Of a stretch of DNA of 64,000 bases, positions 1 through 10,790 are shown piece after piece. Source of the stretch: Humulus lupulus (Eukaryota > Streptophyta > Magnoliopsida > Rosales > Cannabaceae); NCBI RefSeq assembly GCF_963169125.1, contig NC_084796.1, positions 92,302,888 to 92,366,887 on the forward strand, given 5' to 3'. The position numbers and the translations under genes are program-made. Numbering within the stretch: the stretch's first letter is position 1; every line of letters begins with the position of its first letter. The notes under the pieces are model-generated. The model saw nothing but the letters and a program-made list of their open reading frames with translations. It searched no databases and was not told where the DNA came from.

Positions 1-612
1 CACAAACAAATTTTCCCGAACCTACTTCTCTGAGACACACAAGTTTTCAACCTTCCGTTATCACCGCAATGCACAATTTTAATCTCAAAACCTACTTCTC
101 TATGGATGAATATTTAAGATATTCAAACTCCTCTAACATTTGTATGATATTAATAAAAGAGTTAAGAGAACATACTTGTGTGCCTCTTGCAATTAATAAT
201 CAAGTTAATTAACTTTGCAATGCTCCTTGCCAATTCAATCCACAACCTAAAGAATATAATCAATACCTAAAAGATTAATACAAAATTAAAATTAAATGAA
301 ACAAATAAAAATTTTCTTTTATATATTAATTTTTGGGTATATATGGTTATCATATTATATAGGGACTAAGGAAAAGAATAGTCGAAACTAACAGTGTTGA
401 ATAAAAATAAATAATCATCATTCAGAATGTGTTCTTTGTTAGCATAAACAAAAATAAAAAAGAAACCATTAAAGAGCATAAGACCATTAGCTTGTCTCAG
501 CAATAGTACCTTGATTCTTTTAAGTATTGCAAAATGTAGGCCTTAGATTGTTAACCAGGCAGACCCTAATTTTTCTGAAACAAAAGGAGAAAACATTTTA
601 CTATTGCATCCT
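1..612. other. AT-rich flank, no gene seen
   Basis: No coding region, RNA gene or repeat that I recognise. With the sequence after 12240 this is the target locus into which E1 inserted: the five bases before the LTR (608-612, ATCCT) nearly match the five after it (12236-12240, ATCCC). Confidence 0.5.
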
Positions 613-734
613 TGTTATCCAAAAAATAGGCATGGATGACATGGCAGACATTTAGTACATGTGGCTGACATCTGGCAGAAGTCTTGTTCGACCATCGACC
701 AGAAAGATGTCTACAGCACAACGCTCAATCTTTA

Positions 735-757
735 TATACGACCAACTTGGTCGTATA
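735..757. promoter_or_regulatory. U3 palindrome upstream of the LTR TATA box
   Basis: A perfect inverted repeat: 11-base arms TATACGACCAA and its complement around a single C. It is unchanged in the 3' LTR (11752-11774) although the LTRs differ elsewhere. A GACCA..TGGTC palindrome also lies in U3 of sibling E2. It may be a protein-binding site or a hairpin; function is inferred. Confidence 0.55.
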
Positions 758-884
758 CTCGCTATATTTGGAGAAAATCCTATGCATTTATAATCATATC
801 CGAAATTATCTCTCATGATTTCCTGAGTATCTGATTATTTAGGAAAGAATATCTGTAACAAATTAATGTAATCTTCCTTGAGCC

Positions 885-892
885 TATAAATA
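885..892 (+). promoter_or_regulatory. TATA box of the E1 LTR promoter
   Basis: TATAAATA follows the words CTTGAGCC and is preserved in the 3' LTR at 11902-11909. E2 has an equivalent TATAAA (complement, near 46380 and 57454). Gag-pol transcription would start about 30 bases downstream. Confidence 0.7.
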
Positions 893-1221
893 GAGAAAGA
901 TAGCTCAAGGAAGGGACTTTTGGCTTTCTAATTATTTGAGATTAGAGTTTTACAAGTGTATTAGAGATATCACATTCGATAGATTGTTTTGTTCTTCAGA
1001 GGTTTGTGAAACTCATTGAACCCTAGTTCTTTGATCACTCCTTTGAATCTTATATCAATAATAGCTCAAGTGGACGTAGGTTATTACCATATACTGGGGC
1101 CGAACCACTATAAATTCTTGTGTGCTTTATTGTTTTTTTCATTATTCTCATTTCAACATATCTGTCCACATCAAGCAATTTTTGACTCTGTGTCAGTAAA
1201 CCAAAATCAGGGTCAACATTC

Positions 1222-1240
1222 TGGTGCTTTCATTGAGAGC
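1222..1240 (+). other. E1 primer-binding site
   Basis: It begins TGG, complementary to a tRNA CCA end, three bases after the LTR, and continues TGGTGCTTTCATTGAG. E2 has the same site with TGGCGC, so E1 carries a C-to-T change in the primer site. I do not assign the tRNA with confidence. Confidence 0.65.
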
Positions 1241-1265
1241 TTGATACAATATTGTTGAAATATCA

Positions 1266-3539
1266 ATGGCGAAAACAACCAAGAAAACTGGACAGGCGGC
1301 TAGCGTTGCACCATCTCAGCCGCCTCCACCTCCTCCTCCAAACGTGACCGAAGATGAGCCACATTTGGAATTCGATGAGGAAGAATTGGATTCCGAGACA
1401 CTGAGGAATACGCTGGGGGTATTACAGGATGAACTGGCCAATCTGAGGGCCAGTCAAGAAAGTGCTGCTGAGATTATGGCGCGGCAGCAACAAGAGATCA
1501 AACGACAGCGCCAGGAGTTAAGCGAAAGACATGCGGAGATGGACCGTCGCCAGAGGGAGGCCATGGCAGCCCTCGAAGCAGCCTTACAGTTGGCTAGAAA
1601 TCAGGCTGTACCTGCTTCACAGCCTGATAAACCTACAAATGGGCCACCCCAAAGGGGTCCTAATCCTAGCCCACCGATTCAGCCCTCGAGCCCCCAAAGG
1701 CCCGAGCAGCCACTGATGCCTCAGGACGATGTCCCACTGAGGGACCCTGAGGCACAGCCTCCATCCCAGGCTGGTTGCGGTAATCCCCCGCAACCAAGGC
1801 AGAATAGGGCCGGGCAGCCACCCCGCAGTCCTAGACACCATAGGGCCGAAGAGCCAAACCCTTCGAGCAGAGGACAACATTCTTTTGGCAACAGAAGGAA
1901 CTCAGAGACAGGCTCTGCGGTCCGGGGCCCCCCATGTCATGATAATGCACGGAGTCCTACCGACCAACGCAGGCCACCCTCTAACGCTCGGGAGGTTCCA
2001 GCCCGGGAAGGCAACCGAGGGAACAGTTGATCCCATCATAGCCAATCAAGATTCAGGGATGGCCATGATTATAATGAGGCCGACTTAGGCAAAGGAAACA
2101 TCTGTCGGAGAAATGAAGAAAGAGGTGGGGGCAGAAGCCTACCACCTAGGGACGACCAACCTGAAAGACGTGACGCTGAGGGGCAGCCCAGACAAAATAA
2201 CGTCTTTAACTGGCTCGGAGCTACCGAGAAGCGGAGAAGAGATGAGGATTTAAGAGACGTACTCAACGATCGCCGAGAACGGCACGACGAGTATGTTCCC
2301 CCAGCACCAGAGGCCCCGGCGATTCCTGGCGCCGTGCAGGCCCAGATAGATGCCCTCAACCAGGCAGTGCAATAGATGGTCGGGGGAAGAACATCTTATA
2401 TCGATCACGATAGGAGAAAGGGCACTCCTTTCATTCAGAGGATAGCTATGGCAGAAACGCCTAGCAAGTTTAAGATGCCTACGCTTCCGAACTTTGACGG
2501 GTATGGTGACCCGGTATCTCACGTCAACAAATTTGAGATACAAATGGACATTCAGAAAGTGTCCGAAGACGCTCGGTGCAGGATCTTCCCTGCAACACTT
2601 TCTGATGCTGCACAGGAGTGGTTTTTCAAATTCCCTCCTGCAAGTATAGTTTCCTGGGAGATGTTCATGAAGGAATTTTACAGACAGTTCTATGCGGGTC
2701 GTGTGCACCAAACTGAGGCAAATCAGCTGGTCGAAATATGCCAGCAAGACGGATAACCACTGAAAGATTATGTCCAGTGTTTTATGCGAGCAGCTGCTGG
2801 AGCAAAATCAGTGGGAGACGAAGGCAAGATGATGGCCATAACTGCAGGGGTTAAGCGCCGCACGCCTCTTTGGAACAGCCTCAGAAAGCATGGGGTCAAG
2901 ACTACCTAGGAATTTTTAGATCGAGCTGATCGCTACATCAAGCTCGAGGATGCCATCGCCAGCCAAGGAAAAACCCCAGGCAAGGATAAGGGGACTGCCG
3001 AGCCCGCGAAAGCCGCCAATGGGTCCAAACCCAACGGCAAAGGCAACGGGAACGGCAATGGCAATGGAAAGAATGAGGGGAAACGACCACATAATGAGCC
3101 TTCCACCTCTAACAATAAACGGGCCAAGGGTAATCGTTATAAACCTTGGTTCACTAACTACACTGCCCTTATTAAGTCTCGGGGAGAGGTGTATCAGGCC
3201 ACGAGTTCCAGTGTGCCTTATAAAAAACCTGCTCCCATTCGAAAAGATATTTCGAAGAGAGACACTACCAAGTTCTATCGTTATCATAACGACTACGGAC
3301 ATGATACCAATGAATGCAACCAGCTGAAGGATGAAATCGAGTTCCTTATTAGACAAGGACACTTGAGAAGATATATACGGGCCTCGGCAAATTCCCAACG
3401 AGAAGCTCCAGGTGGCAACGAGCATGCGCCCACATGCCAACGCTCGCCATCTTTGCAGCCTGAACCCATAGCTGGCACTTTACTCACCATCTGCGGAGGC
3501 CCGCATCTCGCAGGAAGCAGTGGAAAGGCGAGGGAATGA
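1266..3539 (+). pseudogene. gag: E1 gag, capsid and zinc-knuckle region with in-frame stops
   Basis: This is the structural protein that would form the particle and bind the RNA. The start at 1266 (MAKTTKK) is chosen because E2 has the aligned start MAKAGKK. Order: poly-proline N-terminus, acidic and coiled-coil-like segment (about residues 35-115), Pro/Gln-rich linker, the retrotransposon gag core (about 2470-2750, with AAQEWFFKFPP), a Gly/Asn-Gly run, then a CX2HX4HX4C-type knuckle near 3270 whose first Cys is Tyr here. The frame is continuous from 1266 into protease but broken by TGA (2028), TAG (2373), TAA (2754), TAG (2907) and TGA (3537). Most correspond to CAG, CAA or CGA in E2. Confidence 0.85.
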
Positions 3540-4198
3540 TATGCTCAGACCCTACGCCACGACCAGGACATCGAGATGATGACTGTGGAGGACAGGGCAT
3601 CAAAGAAGGCTCGGTCAGAGGAGGGTGAGATAACCTTCTCTGATAACGACGCCTAGCATGTCCGGTTCCCACATTCTGATCCGCTGGTCGTGGACGTTCA
3701 AGTCGCCAATATGATGCTGAAAATAGTACTAGTTGATACAGGAAGTTCGGTGAACATACTGTACAAATCTTCGCTGGAACACATGAAGTTGTCCGTCAAG
3801 GACTTAGAGCCCTGCAACCAAACAATTTACGGCTTCTTTGGTGAGGGACTCGCCCCGGCAGGGTCAATCAGACTTCCTGTGACAGCAGGTACAGCGCTCG
3901 CTACCAGGACATTACTCGCTACTTTTATAGTAGTCGATTTTCCTTCGGCGTACAATGTTGTCATTGGAAGGCCCATACTAGTTGATCTTCGGGCCGTCAC
4001 CTCAGTATGGCACTTGGCCATGAAATTCCCAATAGACGCGGGGGTAGGACGCGTGTTGGGAAATCAGAGGGAAGCCAAGGAGTGCTACAACGCCTCAGTC
4101 ACAAAGGCGAAGAAGGGAACGTCAAAGAGCACTCCCCCAGATAGGTTGAAGATGGCTATTGATACACAAGCCCAATCCGGTGATGGAGTCACCAAATA
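3540..4198 (+). pseudogene. pro: E1 retropepsin-type aspartic protease
   Basis: Pepsin-like retroviral-type protease that would cut the Gag-Pol polyprotein. The active-site motif DTGSS starts at 3735, followed by the family's hydrophobic beta strands, the PSAYNVVIGRP segment (a degenerate form of the flap and ILGRP region) and an MKFP motif. The frame is the same as gag. A TAG at about 3654 just precedes the domain, and the region ends at an in-frame TAG (4196-4198) present at the same place in E2. Plain one-frame continuation from gag suggests synthesis as one polyprotein. Confidence 0.85.
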
Positions 4199-5760
4199 GA
4201 GTGTTGCCCAAAGTGAGGATGGGGATTTAGATCCTCACTTTTGTGGATTTTGAGGAAAATGTTGGATCCGTCGAGGACCTGGAAGAGGTCCAACTTGACG
4301 AGAAAGACCCGACCAGAGTTGTGAAGGTCGGGAAAAACTTAGAAGCAACCACGAAGCATGCACTGGTGGAATTTTTGTGAAATAACTAGGAAGTCTTTGC
4401 CTGGTCACACAAAGACATGGCTGGGATAGATCCTACAGTTATCAGCCATGTCCTGAACGTAGACAAGAGTTTTCCACCCGTGCAACAAAAAAGAAGGCTG
4501 CTCAATAAGGATAGATCGAAAGCCTTAAAAGAAGAAGTTGAAAGATTAAAGGAGAATGGGTTCATCAGGGTAGTTTTTTATCCGTCGTGGGTCTCTAATC
4601 CAGTACTGGTTCCCAAGCCTAACGGAAAATGGCGAACCTGTGTGGATTTCACAGACCTTAATAAAGCCTGCCCAAAGGATTGCCTCCCACTCCCAAGGAT
4701 CGACCAGCTGGTTGATGCAACTGCAGGACATGAGATCCTCTCCTTCATGGATGCATACTCAGGATACAATCAGATTAGTATGCATCCCCCTGATGAGGAT
4801 CACACCAGCTTTCGGACCGATACGGGGTTATACTGCTATAAAGTAATGCCCTTCAGACTGAAAAACCTAGGTGCGACTTACCAGCGATTGGTTAACCACA
4901 TGTTTAAGGAGTTGATAGGAGTGAACATGGAGGTGTATGTGGACGGCATGCTGGTAAAGTCGAAAAAAAGCAGAAGGACATGTGAAGGATTTACAAGAGT
5001 GTTTCGATGTGTTGAACAAGTACCAAATGAAATTAAATCCTCTCAAATGTTCCTTTGGAGTCGAATCAGGGAAGTTCTTGGGGTTCATTGTAATTTCAAG
5101 AGGAATCGAGGCCAACCCCGACAAGATAAGAGCCCTGATCAACATGAAATCGCCAGAGAAGATCAAGAATGTGCAAAGTTTAACTGGAAGAATTGCCGCA
5201 CTAAGTAGATTCATTTCCAAGTCGACGGATAAATGCATCCCTTTCTTTAATCTACTTAGAGGCAACAAGAAGTTTGAATGGACAGGAGACTGCGAGCAAG
5301 CTTTCCAAGCCCTAAAAGCCCATATGGCACAGCCTCCTATTTTATCAAAGCCTATCAAAGGAGAAACTTTGTTCATCTACCTGGCGATCACCGAAGTTGC
5401 TGCTAGTGCGGTACTAGTACGAGAAGAAGAAGGCATACAAAAGGTGGTTTACTATGTAAGCAAGAGGCTAATCGGAGCAGAGTTGAGGTATCCTCCCATC
5501 GAGAGGTTAGCCTATTGTTTAATCTTGGCCTCAATGAAACTATGTCCTTACTTCCAAGCCCATCCCATTACAGTCTTAACTGACCAGCCCCTTCGGCAAG
5601 TCCTGCAAAAACCAGAGGCGGCTGGGCGTTTATTAAAATGGGCAGTCAAACTAGGGCAGTTCGATATTACATATTCACCACGAGCAGCGGTAAAAGGACA
5701 AGTCTTGGCTGATCTTATTTCCAAGTTCACTGAGCTCCCAGACAACGAACAGTGCGAAGA
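4199..5760 (+). pseudogene. pol: E1 reverse transcriptase plus Ty3-type RNase H remnant
   Basis: RNA-dependent DNA polymerase of the gypsy type. Visible: a linker with EVFAWSHKDM at about 4390, RT fingers and palm (VLVPKPNGKWR, DFTDLNKACPKD, SFMDAYSGYNQI, MPFRLKN) and the YVDD box, which here reads YVDG at about 4937, so a catalytic Asp is lost. A one-base gain near 4240 and another in an A-run near 4965 shift the frame, and TGA (about 4378) and TAG (4387) interrupt the linker. The following Ty3-type RNase H/tether (about 5360-5740, VYYVSKRL, YFQAHPITVLTD) has lost its first catalytic Asp (YLAITEVAA), as is known for Tat elements that rely on a second RNase H. Confidence 0.88.
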
Positions 5761-6190
5761 GTCTAGTGCGCCTGAGCCCCAGGATGAAGCTCCTTTGTGG
5801 AAGTTATTCATGGATGGATCGTCCAACGAATCTCATGCAGGAGCAAAAGTGATATTGATAACGCCAAAAGGGCATCGATTTCATTGCGCTATTAGGTTCG
5901 ACTTCACTGCGTCAAATAATGAAGCCGAATATGAAGCACTCCTCGCTGGGTTAAGATTGGCAAAAGACATGAGTATAAAGGTGCTGGATATTTACAGTGA
6001 TTCACAGCTAGTAGTGAATCAGGTCCTAGAGGAATATCAAGCACGGGGCCTCAAAATGGTGGCCTACTTAAATAAAACTAAAGATTTGTTGGCTCAGTTT
6101 GAGAAGTATACCCTCCAGCAAATTCCCCGAGATTAGAATTCGAACGCAGATACCTTAGCCAAACTCGCCAGCGCGAAAGACGCTGAAACT
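5761..6190 (+). pseudogene. pol: E1 archaeal-like RNase H (second RNase H)
   Basis: Removes RNA from RNA-DNA hybrids. The fold is recognised from FMDGSSNESHAGA, the NNEAEYEALLAGLRLA helix, DIYSDSQLVVNQV, and a C-terminal NADTLAKLAS. These supply the D-E-D-D catalytic set. This type is established as an acquisition of the plant Tat lineage, where it accompanies the weakened Ty3 RNase H. A TAG at 6134-6136 (Gln in E2) cuts the domain near its end; the frame continues unchanged into integrase. Confidence 0.82.
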
Positions 6191-7510
6191 TTGAATATTA
6201 TGCCAATAGAAAGATTGTGCGAGCCGAGCATACGAGCGGATGAGACTAATATGGAAATCTGGATGGAGGATACATGGATGGCACCATACTTGGAGTATCT
6301 TACAAATGGTGTACTACCAGCAGATAGAAACAAAGAAAGAGCCCTTCAAAGACAGGCTGCTAGGTATATACTGGTCAATGATGTTCTGTACCGAAGAGGA
6401 TATTCCATGCCACTGCTCAGATGTATTACACTAGAGAAAGCTAAAGAGATGATCAGGGAAGTACATGAAGGCTTCTGCGGGGATCACGCTGGGGGGCAAA
6501 GTTTGGCAAAAAAGATTCTAAGGCAGGGCCATTTCTGGCCGACTATGAACGAAGACTCAATGGAGTTTGTGCGAAGATGCGATAAGTGTCAGAGATTTTC
6601 CAAGATCCCACGCGCAGCTCCCAACGAGTTAAAGCAGATGCAGAGTCCTTGGTCTTTTGCAGTATGGGGTATAGACTTGATTGGATCCCTGCCAATGGGA
6701 AAGGGTGGAGTGAAGTACGCAGTCGTGGCAGTCAACTACTTCACCAAATGGGTCGAAGCTGAGCCACTCGCTACCATAACGACCAAGAAAGTTCTTGACT
6801 TCGTCATCAAGAACATTGTTTGCCGATATGGTTTGCCTCGAAAAATTGTCTCAGACAACGGCACCCAGTTTGACAGCGACTTATTCACAGACTTCTGCGA
6901 AAGACATGGAATCGTCAAAAGCTTTTCTTCAGTCGCACATCCACAAGCAAATGGGCAAGTTGAAGCAGTGAATAAAACACTTAAGGACACCCTGAAGAAA
7001 AGGCTTGATGACGCTAAAGGAGCATGGCCAGAACAGCTGCCTGAAGTACTCTGGTCGTATAGAACTTATCATCGAACAGCGACAGGTCATACCCCGTTTT
7101 CCATAGCATACGGGTATGAAGCTATGTTGCTTGTCGAGTTAGATCCGCCCTCACATCGACGAATTACATACGACCAAGACCATAATGGCCAACTGATGAT
7201 GGAGTCCCTAGACTCACTTGAAGAGAAACGGGAAAGAGCCCAACTCCGAGTAGCTGCGTACCAGCAAAAGGTCACCCGGTATTTTAACTCAAAAGTGAAA
7301 GAAAGAAAATTCAACATCGGAGACCTAGTACTTCGACGAGTTTTCTTAAACACCCACAACCCAACTGCTAGAGTGCTTAGACCAAACTTGGAAGGACCTT
7401 ACCAGATTGAGGAAGTCCTTCATCCAGGCACCTACAAGCTTGCACGCTTAAATGGAGATCTCGTCCCACGCTCTTGGAACGGAGAACACCTGCGCAAGTA
7501 TTATCAATAA
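6191..7510 (+). CDS. int: E1 integrase (longest uninterrupted E1 segment)
   Basis: Inserts the cDNA into the chromosome. A clean 439-residue frame carries the HHCC zinc-binding N-terminus (GDHAGGQSLAKKI to CDKCQRF), the D,D-35-E core (WGIDLIGSLP, VSDNGTQFDS, NGQVEAVNK) and a C-terminal GPY/F-type module (LEGPYQIEEV) ending LRKYYQ. There is no chromodomain, as expected for Tat. The frame is the same as the upstream RNase H, so this is the 3' part of pol and not a free gene; the first in-frame Met at 6191 is probably not a real start. Confidence 0.88.
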   Translation: MNIMPIERLCEPSIRADETNMEIWMEDTWMAPYLEYLTNGVLPADRNKERALQRQAARYILVNDVLYRRGYSMPLLRCITLEKAKEMIREVHEGFCGDHAGGQSLAKKILRQGHFWPTMNEDSMEFVRRCDKCQRFSKIPRAAPNELKQMQSPWSFAVWGIDLIGSLPMGKGGVKYAVVAVNYFTKWVEAEPLATITTKKVLDFVIKNIVCRYGLPRKIVSDNGTQFDSDLFTDFCERHGIVKSFSSVAHPQANGQVEAVNKTLKDTLKKRLDDAKGAWPEQLPEVLWSYRTYHRTATGHTPFSIAYGYEAMLLVELDPPSHRRITYDQDHNGQLMMESLDSLEEKRERAQLRVAAYQQKVTRYFNSKVKERKFNIGDLVLRRVFLNTHNPTARVLRPNLEGPYQIEEVLHPGTYKLARLNGDLVPRSWNGEHLRKYYQ

Positions 7511-8213
7511 ACAATCCTTTTTAAAGGACTGGCTTGTATTAATTTTTACTTTTTACATGTTTTGAAAAAGGGTTAGCCACGTTGTATGGCTAATCGCTTA
7601 TAAGTGTATGATATTTTTAAGATCACTCATAAAGACATGTTTAGTCCATTTTAATACTAGATTATAAGGGACTGTACGCAGCCAGTCATTCTTGCCAACC
7701 TTTGTAAATTTATTTTTACAAGTATTTGTTCATTACGTGTGTTGTTTTGTTGTATTATAAGTGTTGAATTTCCTACCGAGCAATAATGTTTGCACAGGTC
7801 ATGGTCAAGGCAAGTGACCAAGGACCTAAAGCTCCTCGATCACTTGGGGGGCATATAAGGCACATCGATAGCAAAGCATACCAAGAAGTATGTAAACACA
7901 CAAACAAAATAAGTGAAAGCATGCTACAGTACTTAGAGTATTTTCAAAATTTATATTTTGTTAAATCAAGCCAAAGTACTATGCTAAGTTCGGTCATGCG
8001 AACAGATGTTATAATAGACAAAAATATTATAATATCAAAAGGCATTCTTTTACACCGCGAGCAGTACTGCTCGGATGTAATTGTTTAATTAAAAGTAAAA
8101 AAGCTGCCTTGCAGCAAAGTAAAAGCTGCCCTTGCAGCAATAAAAACAAATTGTCTTTACAATACGACTCGTGGGCCATGAAAACGAAATAAAAAGAAAA
8201 AATAGAAAAATTA
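7511..8213. other. E1 spacer between convergent pol and antisense gene
   Basis: No coding content. It is the tail-to-tail gap where gag-pol and the antisense gene converge, so both poly(A) regions should lie here. It contains a purine tract ACTTGGGGGGCAT (7842-7854) conserved in E2 (complement, about 50500-50512) and E4 (22622-22634). Short GCAGC repeats sit just after the antisense stop region (8100-8150). Confidence 0.6.
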
Positions 8214-10785
8214 TTAAGGAGCTGGGGGGTCCTGAGGATTAGGAGGAGTGCCTTGGTCAGCCGAAGGACCAGCTTCAGCATCAGCGGTAGGCACTTTGGC
8301 CTTTTCTTCTTCTTCCATCCAGATGGCGCACTGCGCCATCAGAGTCCTCTTCAACCGCTCAGACAGGTAGTTGAAGTTGGCCTCCCGGTTGTGCTTCCAG
8401 AATTCATAGAAGCAGAGGTGAGTGGCCTCCTTATACTTCTTCAAATTCTTGGCCCCGTCCTCCTCGAGCTCCTGCACTCGCTTTTCAAGCTCCCTCATCT
8501 CCTGCCTACTGGCGATCAGATCAAGCTCAAGCTGCTTACATTCTTGAGTGTTGAGCCTGGCACTTTCCCTAAATTTTTCCCGGGAGTCGTTGGCTTTCTT
8601 CAAGGCATCTTGGGCGTCCAGAAGCTCCTTGGTGAGAGTAGCTTGGTCCTCGCACAGTTGTTCGTTCTGTTTGGACAGCTCCTTATTCTCCTCGAGCAGC
8701 TTGTTGTAGTCAGCCTCAAATGCTTGCTTAGTCTGGGCAAGCCTGGAGTGGAAGTTCTTTCCCCGAGAAACCAACGCCCCAACACGGCGCCAGCCAGCAG
8801 TTAAAGTTAGCAGCCCCTGAAGACAAAGAATGAAACAAAGTGAGGAAAAGAAATCAGACATAAATGATAAAGTAACAAGAGATAACTTACGCTAACTATC
8901 TCGTTAAGCCCTCTGTTGACGACTTGATCAGCCTCCATTGAGGCAGTTTCAATAATGGTGGCCTGGCTGCGGCTATGCTTCGAGAGCTTGTATATCCTCT
9001 CCCTAGCTGAGCCGACCACGAAGCTGGGCAGGGAGCCTTCAGGCAAGTTTTCCAAAGCCTCCTTGTCAGCAGCCTTAGAAGAAGGTTGTGGATTAACAGG
9101 AGTGGGAGTCGTCTGCTCGGAAGGGGGCGGAGGTGGTGAGTTCTCCTTGGAGGGGGTGGTGGCTGGAGCATCGTCTGTTTGAGCCTTCTTCGAGGGGGTC
9201 TTGCTGCTTTTCCCTCAAGCCCTTTTGCTATCCTTCTTCAGGATAGAAGAGGCAGCAACAGCTTAATAGTGCTCAAAGACGTCCTTGGAGTCCATACCTG
9301 CACAAAAGGAAGCAACACAAGAAGCAAGACTAAATGTTCATGCAGGATAAAAGAATAAAAGTAAAAGGATTATAAGTAAAGTACCCGTGCTACAACTACT
9401 GGTCGTAACATTATTTACTGAACTACCTAGTTCCTGGAAGAAATCTGAATTTAAGGAATGAGCATTCCTAAAGTTGCCATCCCCATCAAATAGATGAGAG
9501 GGAATTGGCAAATGATCTAAAAGCGAGATTGTTATACCGTTTTCATCCGACGAGCCGTCAAAAAGTTTGGTAGGCTCAGCAGCCTTTTGTTTTCCTTTGC
9601 CCTCGGGGACCAAGGGTTTCTCTGCTCGACGAGGGACGGCAGGTTTCCTGATCGTAACCCTAGTTGGTCTCCTCCGCGGAGGAGACGCTTTGGGTTCCTA
9701 CTTGGGTTCCACTTCGGCCTGGGCGTTCTCCGCCGAAGGTTCGCTCGTCGCTAGTTGAGGATTCCAGAGGCCGGCCAGCCTAAGGTTAGCCTTAGTAACT
9801 AAATTTTTGACACTCTTATCAGAATTCGGCATGCTGGCTAAGAATGTCGCCCTTGACTCCATCCCTGGAGTTGGGGTTGGACGTAACCATGGGCCTGGAA
9901 CACAGTGGAATGTCAAGACATTGTGGCAGAAAAACACTAAGCGAAGAAGCTAGTGGCGTAAGAATTTTTACCTCCTCGGGTGAAGGCCAAATTGTCTGCG
10001 GCTAAGTCGGGAGAAAGGAAGTATTCCTGATGATACCTCCCCACGTTGGAGATGTGAGTAGTGTTGGACAAGAAAGTGCGCCCAGTTTCTTGATGACAAA
10101 AGTGGAAGAACCCCGTGCCTTCTTAGTTAGGGTTGGCCTTAAGGTCAAAGAGAAAGTTGACCTCGTGGGGAGTGGGCTCTGGCCATTTTTTGAGTTTGTA
10201 AAGGATATAAAGTGCGGCCAGCATTCTATATCCATTTAGGGTGATTTGAAAGGGGGCAACTCCAAAGTAATTTGCCACCCCCTGAAAGAAAGAGTGAAGA
10301 GGCAAAGTGGCACCTGCCTCAATGTGAAACCGCAACCAGGCGCTGTAGGCCCCGCCTAGCAGGTTGGCCCTCTAGTCGATAAAAGGTCTGAACAGGGTCA
10401 CCCCTGTCAGTTTATACTTATTTAAGTAGTTGGCGATCATCCGCATCATCACTCTACTATGGGGAACGACATGCCACTCGACATCTGGCTGAGCAGCGTG
10501 TCGAGGACGGGCATGCCTTTGTACATTGGCATCATGAAAATTTTCACCTCGACCACTGGTCGAGGGGGCATCAACAGTAGGCTAGCCTGAGGAGTTAGGG
10601 ATTTCCCTTTTTTGAGCTTTTGTTTTTGTTCGAGCCATTCTCTGGGTTGGGACTGGAGAAGGGTTTGGGCTAGGGCGAGAGAAAGGGATATCTGGTATCA
10701 GAGTAGAGGGGTTTTCTTCGCCTTCAAGCAGCTGAGCTAGGAGGTCATCTTCAATGGGTCTTTCTCCTCCCCAAGGGTCTTGCAT
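8214..10785 (-). pseudogene. E1 antisense spliced gene (Transposase_28-like plus coiled coil)
   Basis: Four coding exons on the minus strand: 10785-9972, 9894-9385, 9297-8891 and 8816-8214. The introns of 77, 87 and 74 bases have GT-AG ends, and the splice positions and phases match E2. Exon 1 starts MQDPWGGERP and holds the LPLHSFFQGVANYFGVAPFQ block that I associate with Pfam Transposase_28 ('putative gypsy type transposon'). Exon 3 is Lys-rich and Pro-rich. Exon 4 is a long coiled coil followed by a conserved CFYEFWKHNREANFNYLSE motif. Stops in exon 1 (near 10582), exon 2 (TAG near 9698) and exon 3 disable it. No enzymatic role is demonstrated; a regulatory or accessory role is only a guess. 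Confidence 0.75.
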
Positions 10786-10790
10786 ATGAA

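Larger units (their letters stand above)
613..1218 (+). repeat. E1 5' LTR
   Basis: It starts TGTTATCC and ends GGTCAACA, and its partner is 11630-12235. It holds a U3 palindrome (735-757) and a TATA box (885-892). The open frame at 1016-1258 lies over the LTR/leader junction and is not a gene. Confidence 0.93.

Noticed and set aside
1016..1258. 80-residue frame, with a related frame at 12033-12254
   Set aside because: LTR sequence of E1 and its leader; no domain.
8253..8804. 183-residue + strand frame in E1
   Set aside because: It is the shadow of the coiled-coil exon of the antisense gene, which has E2 and E4 counterparts on the other strand.
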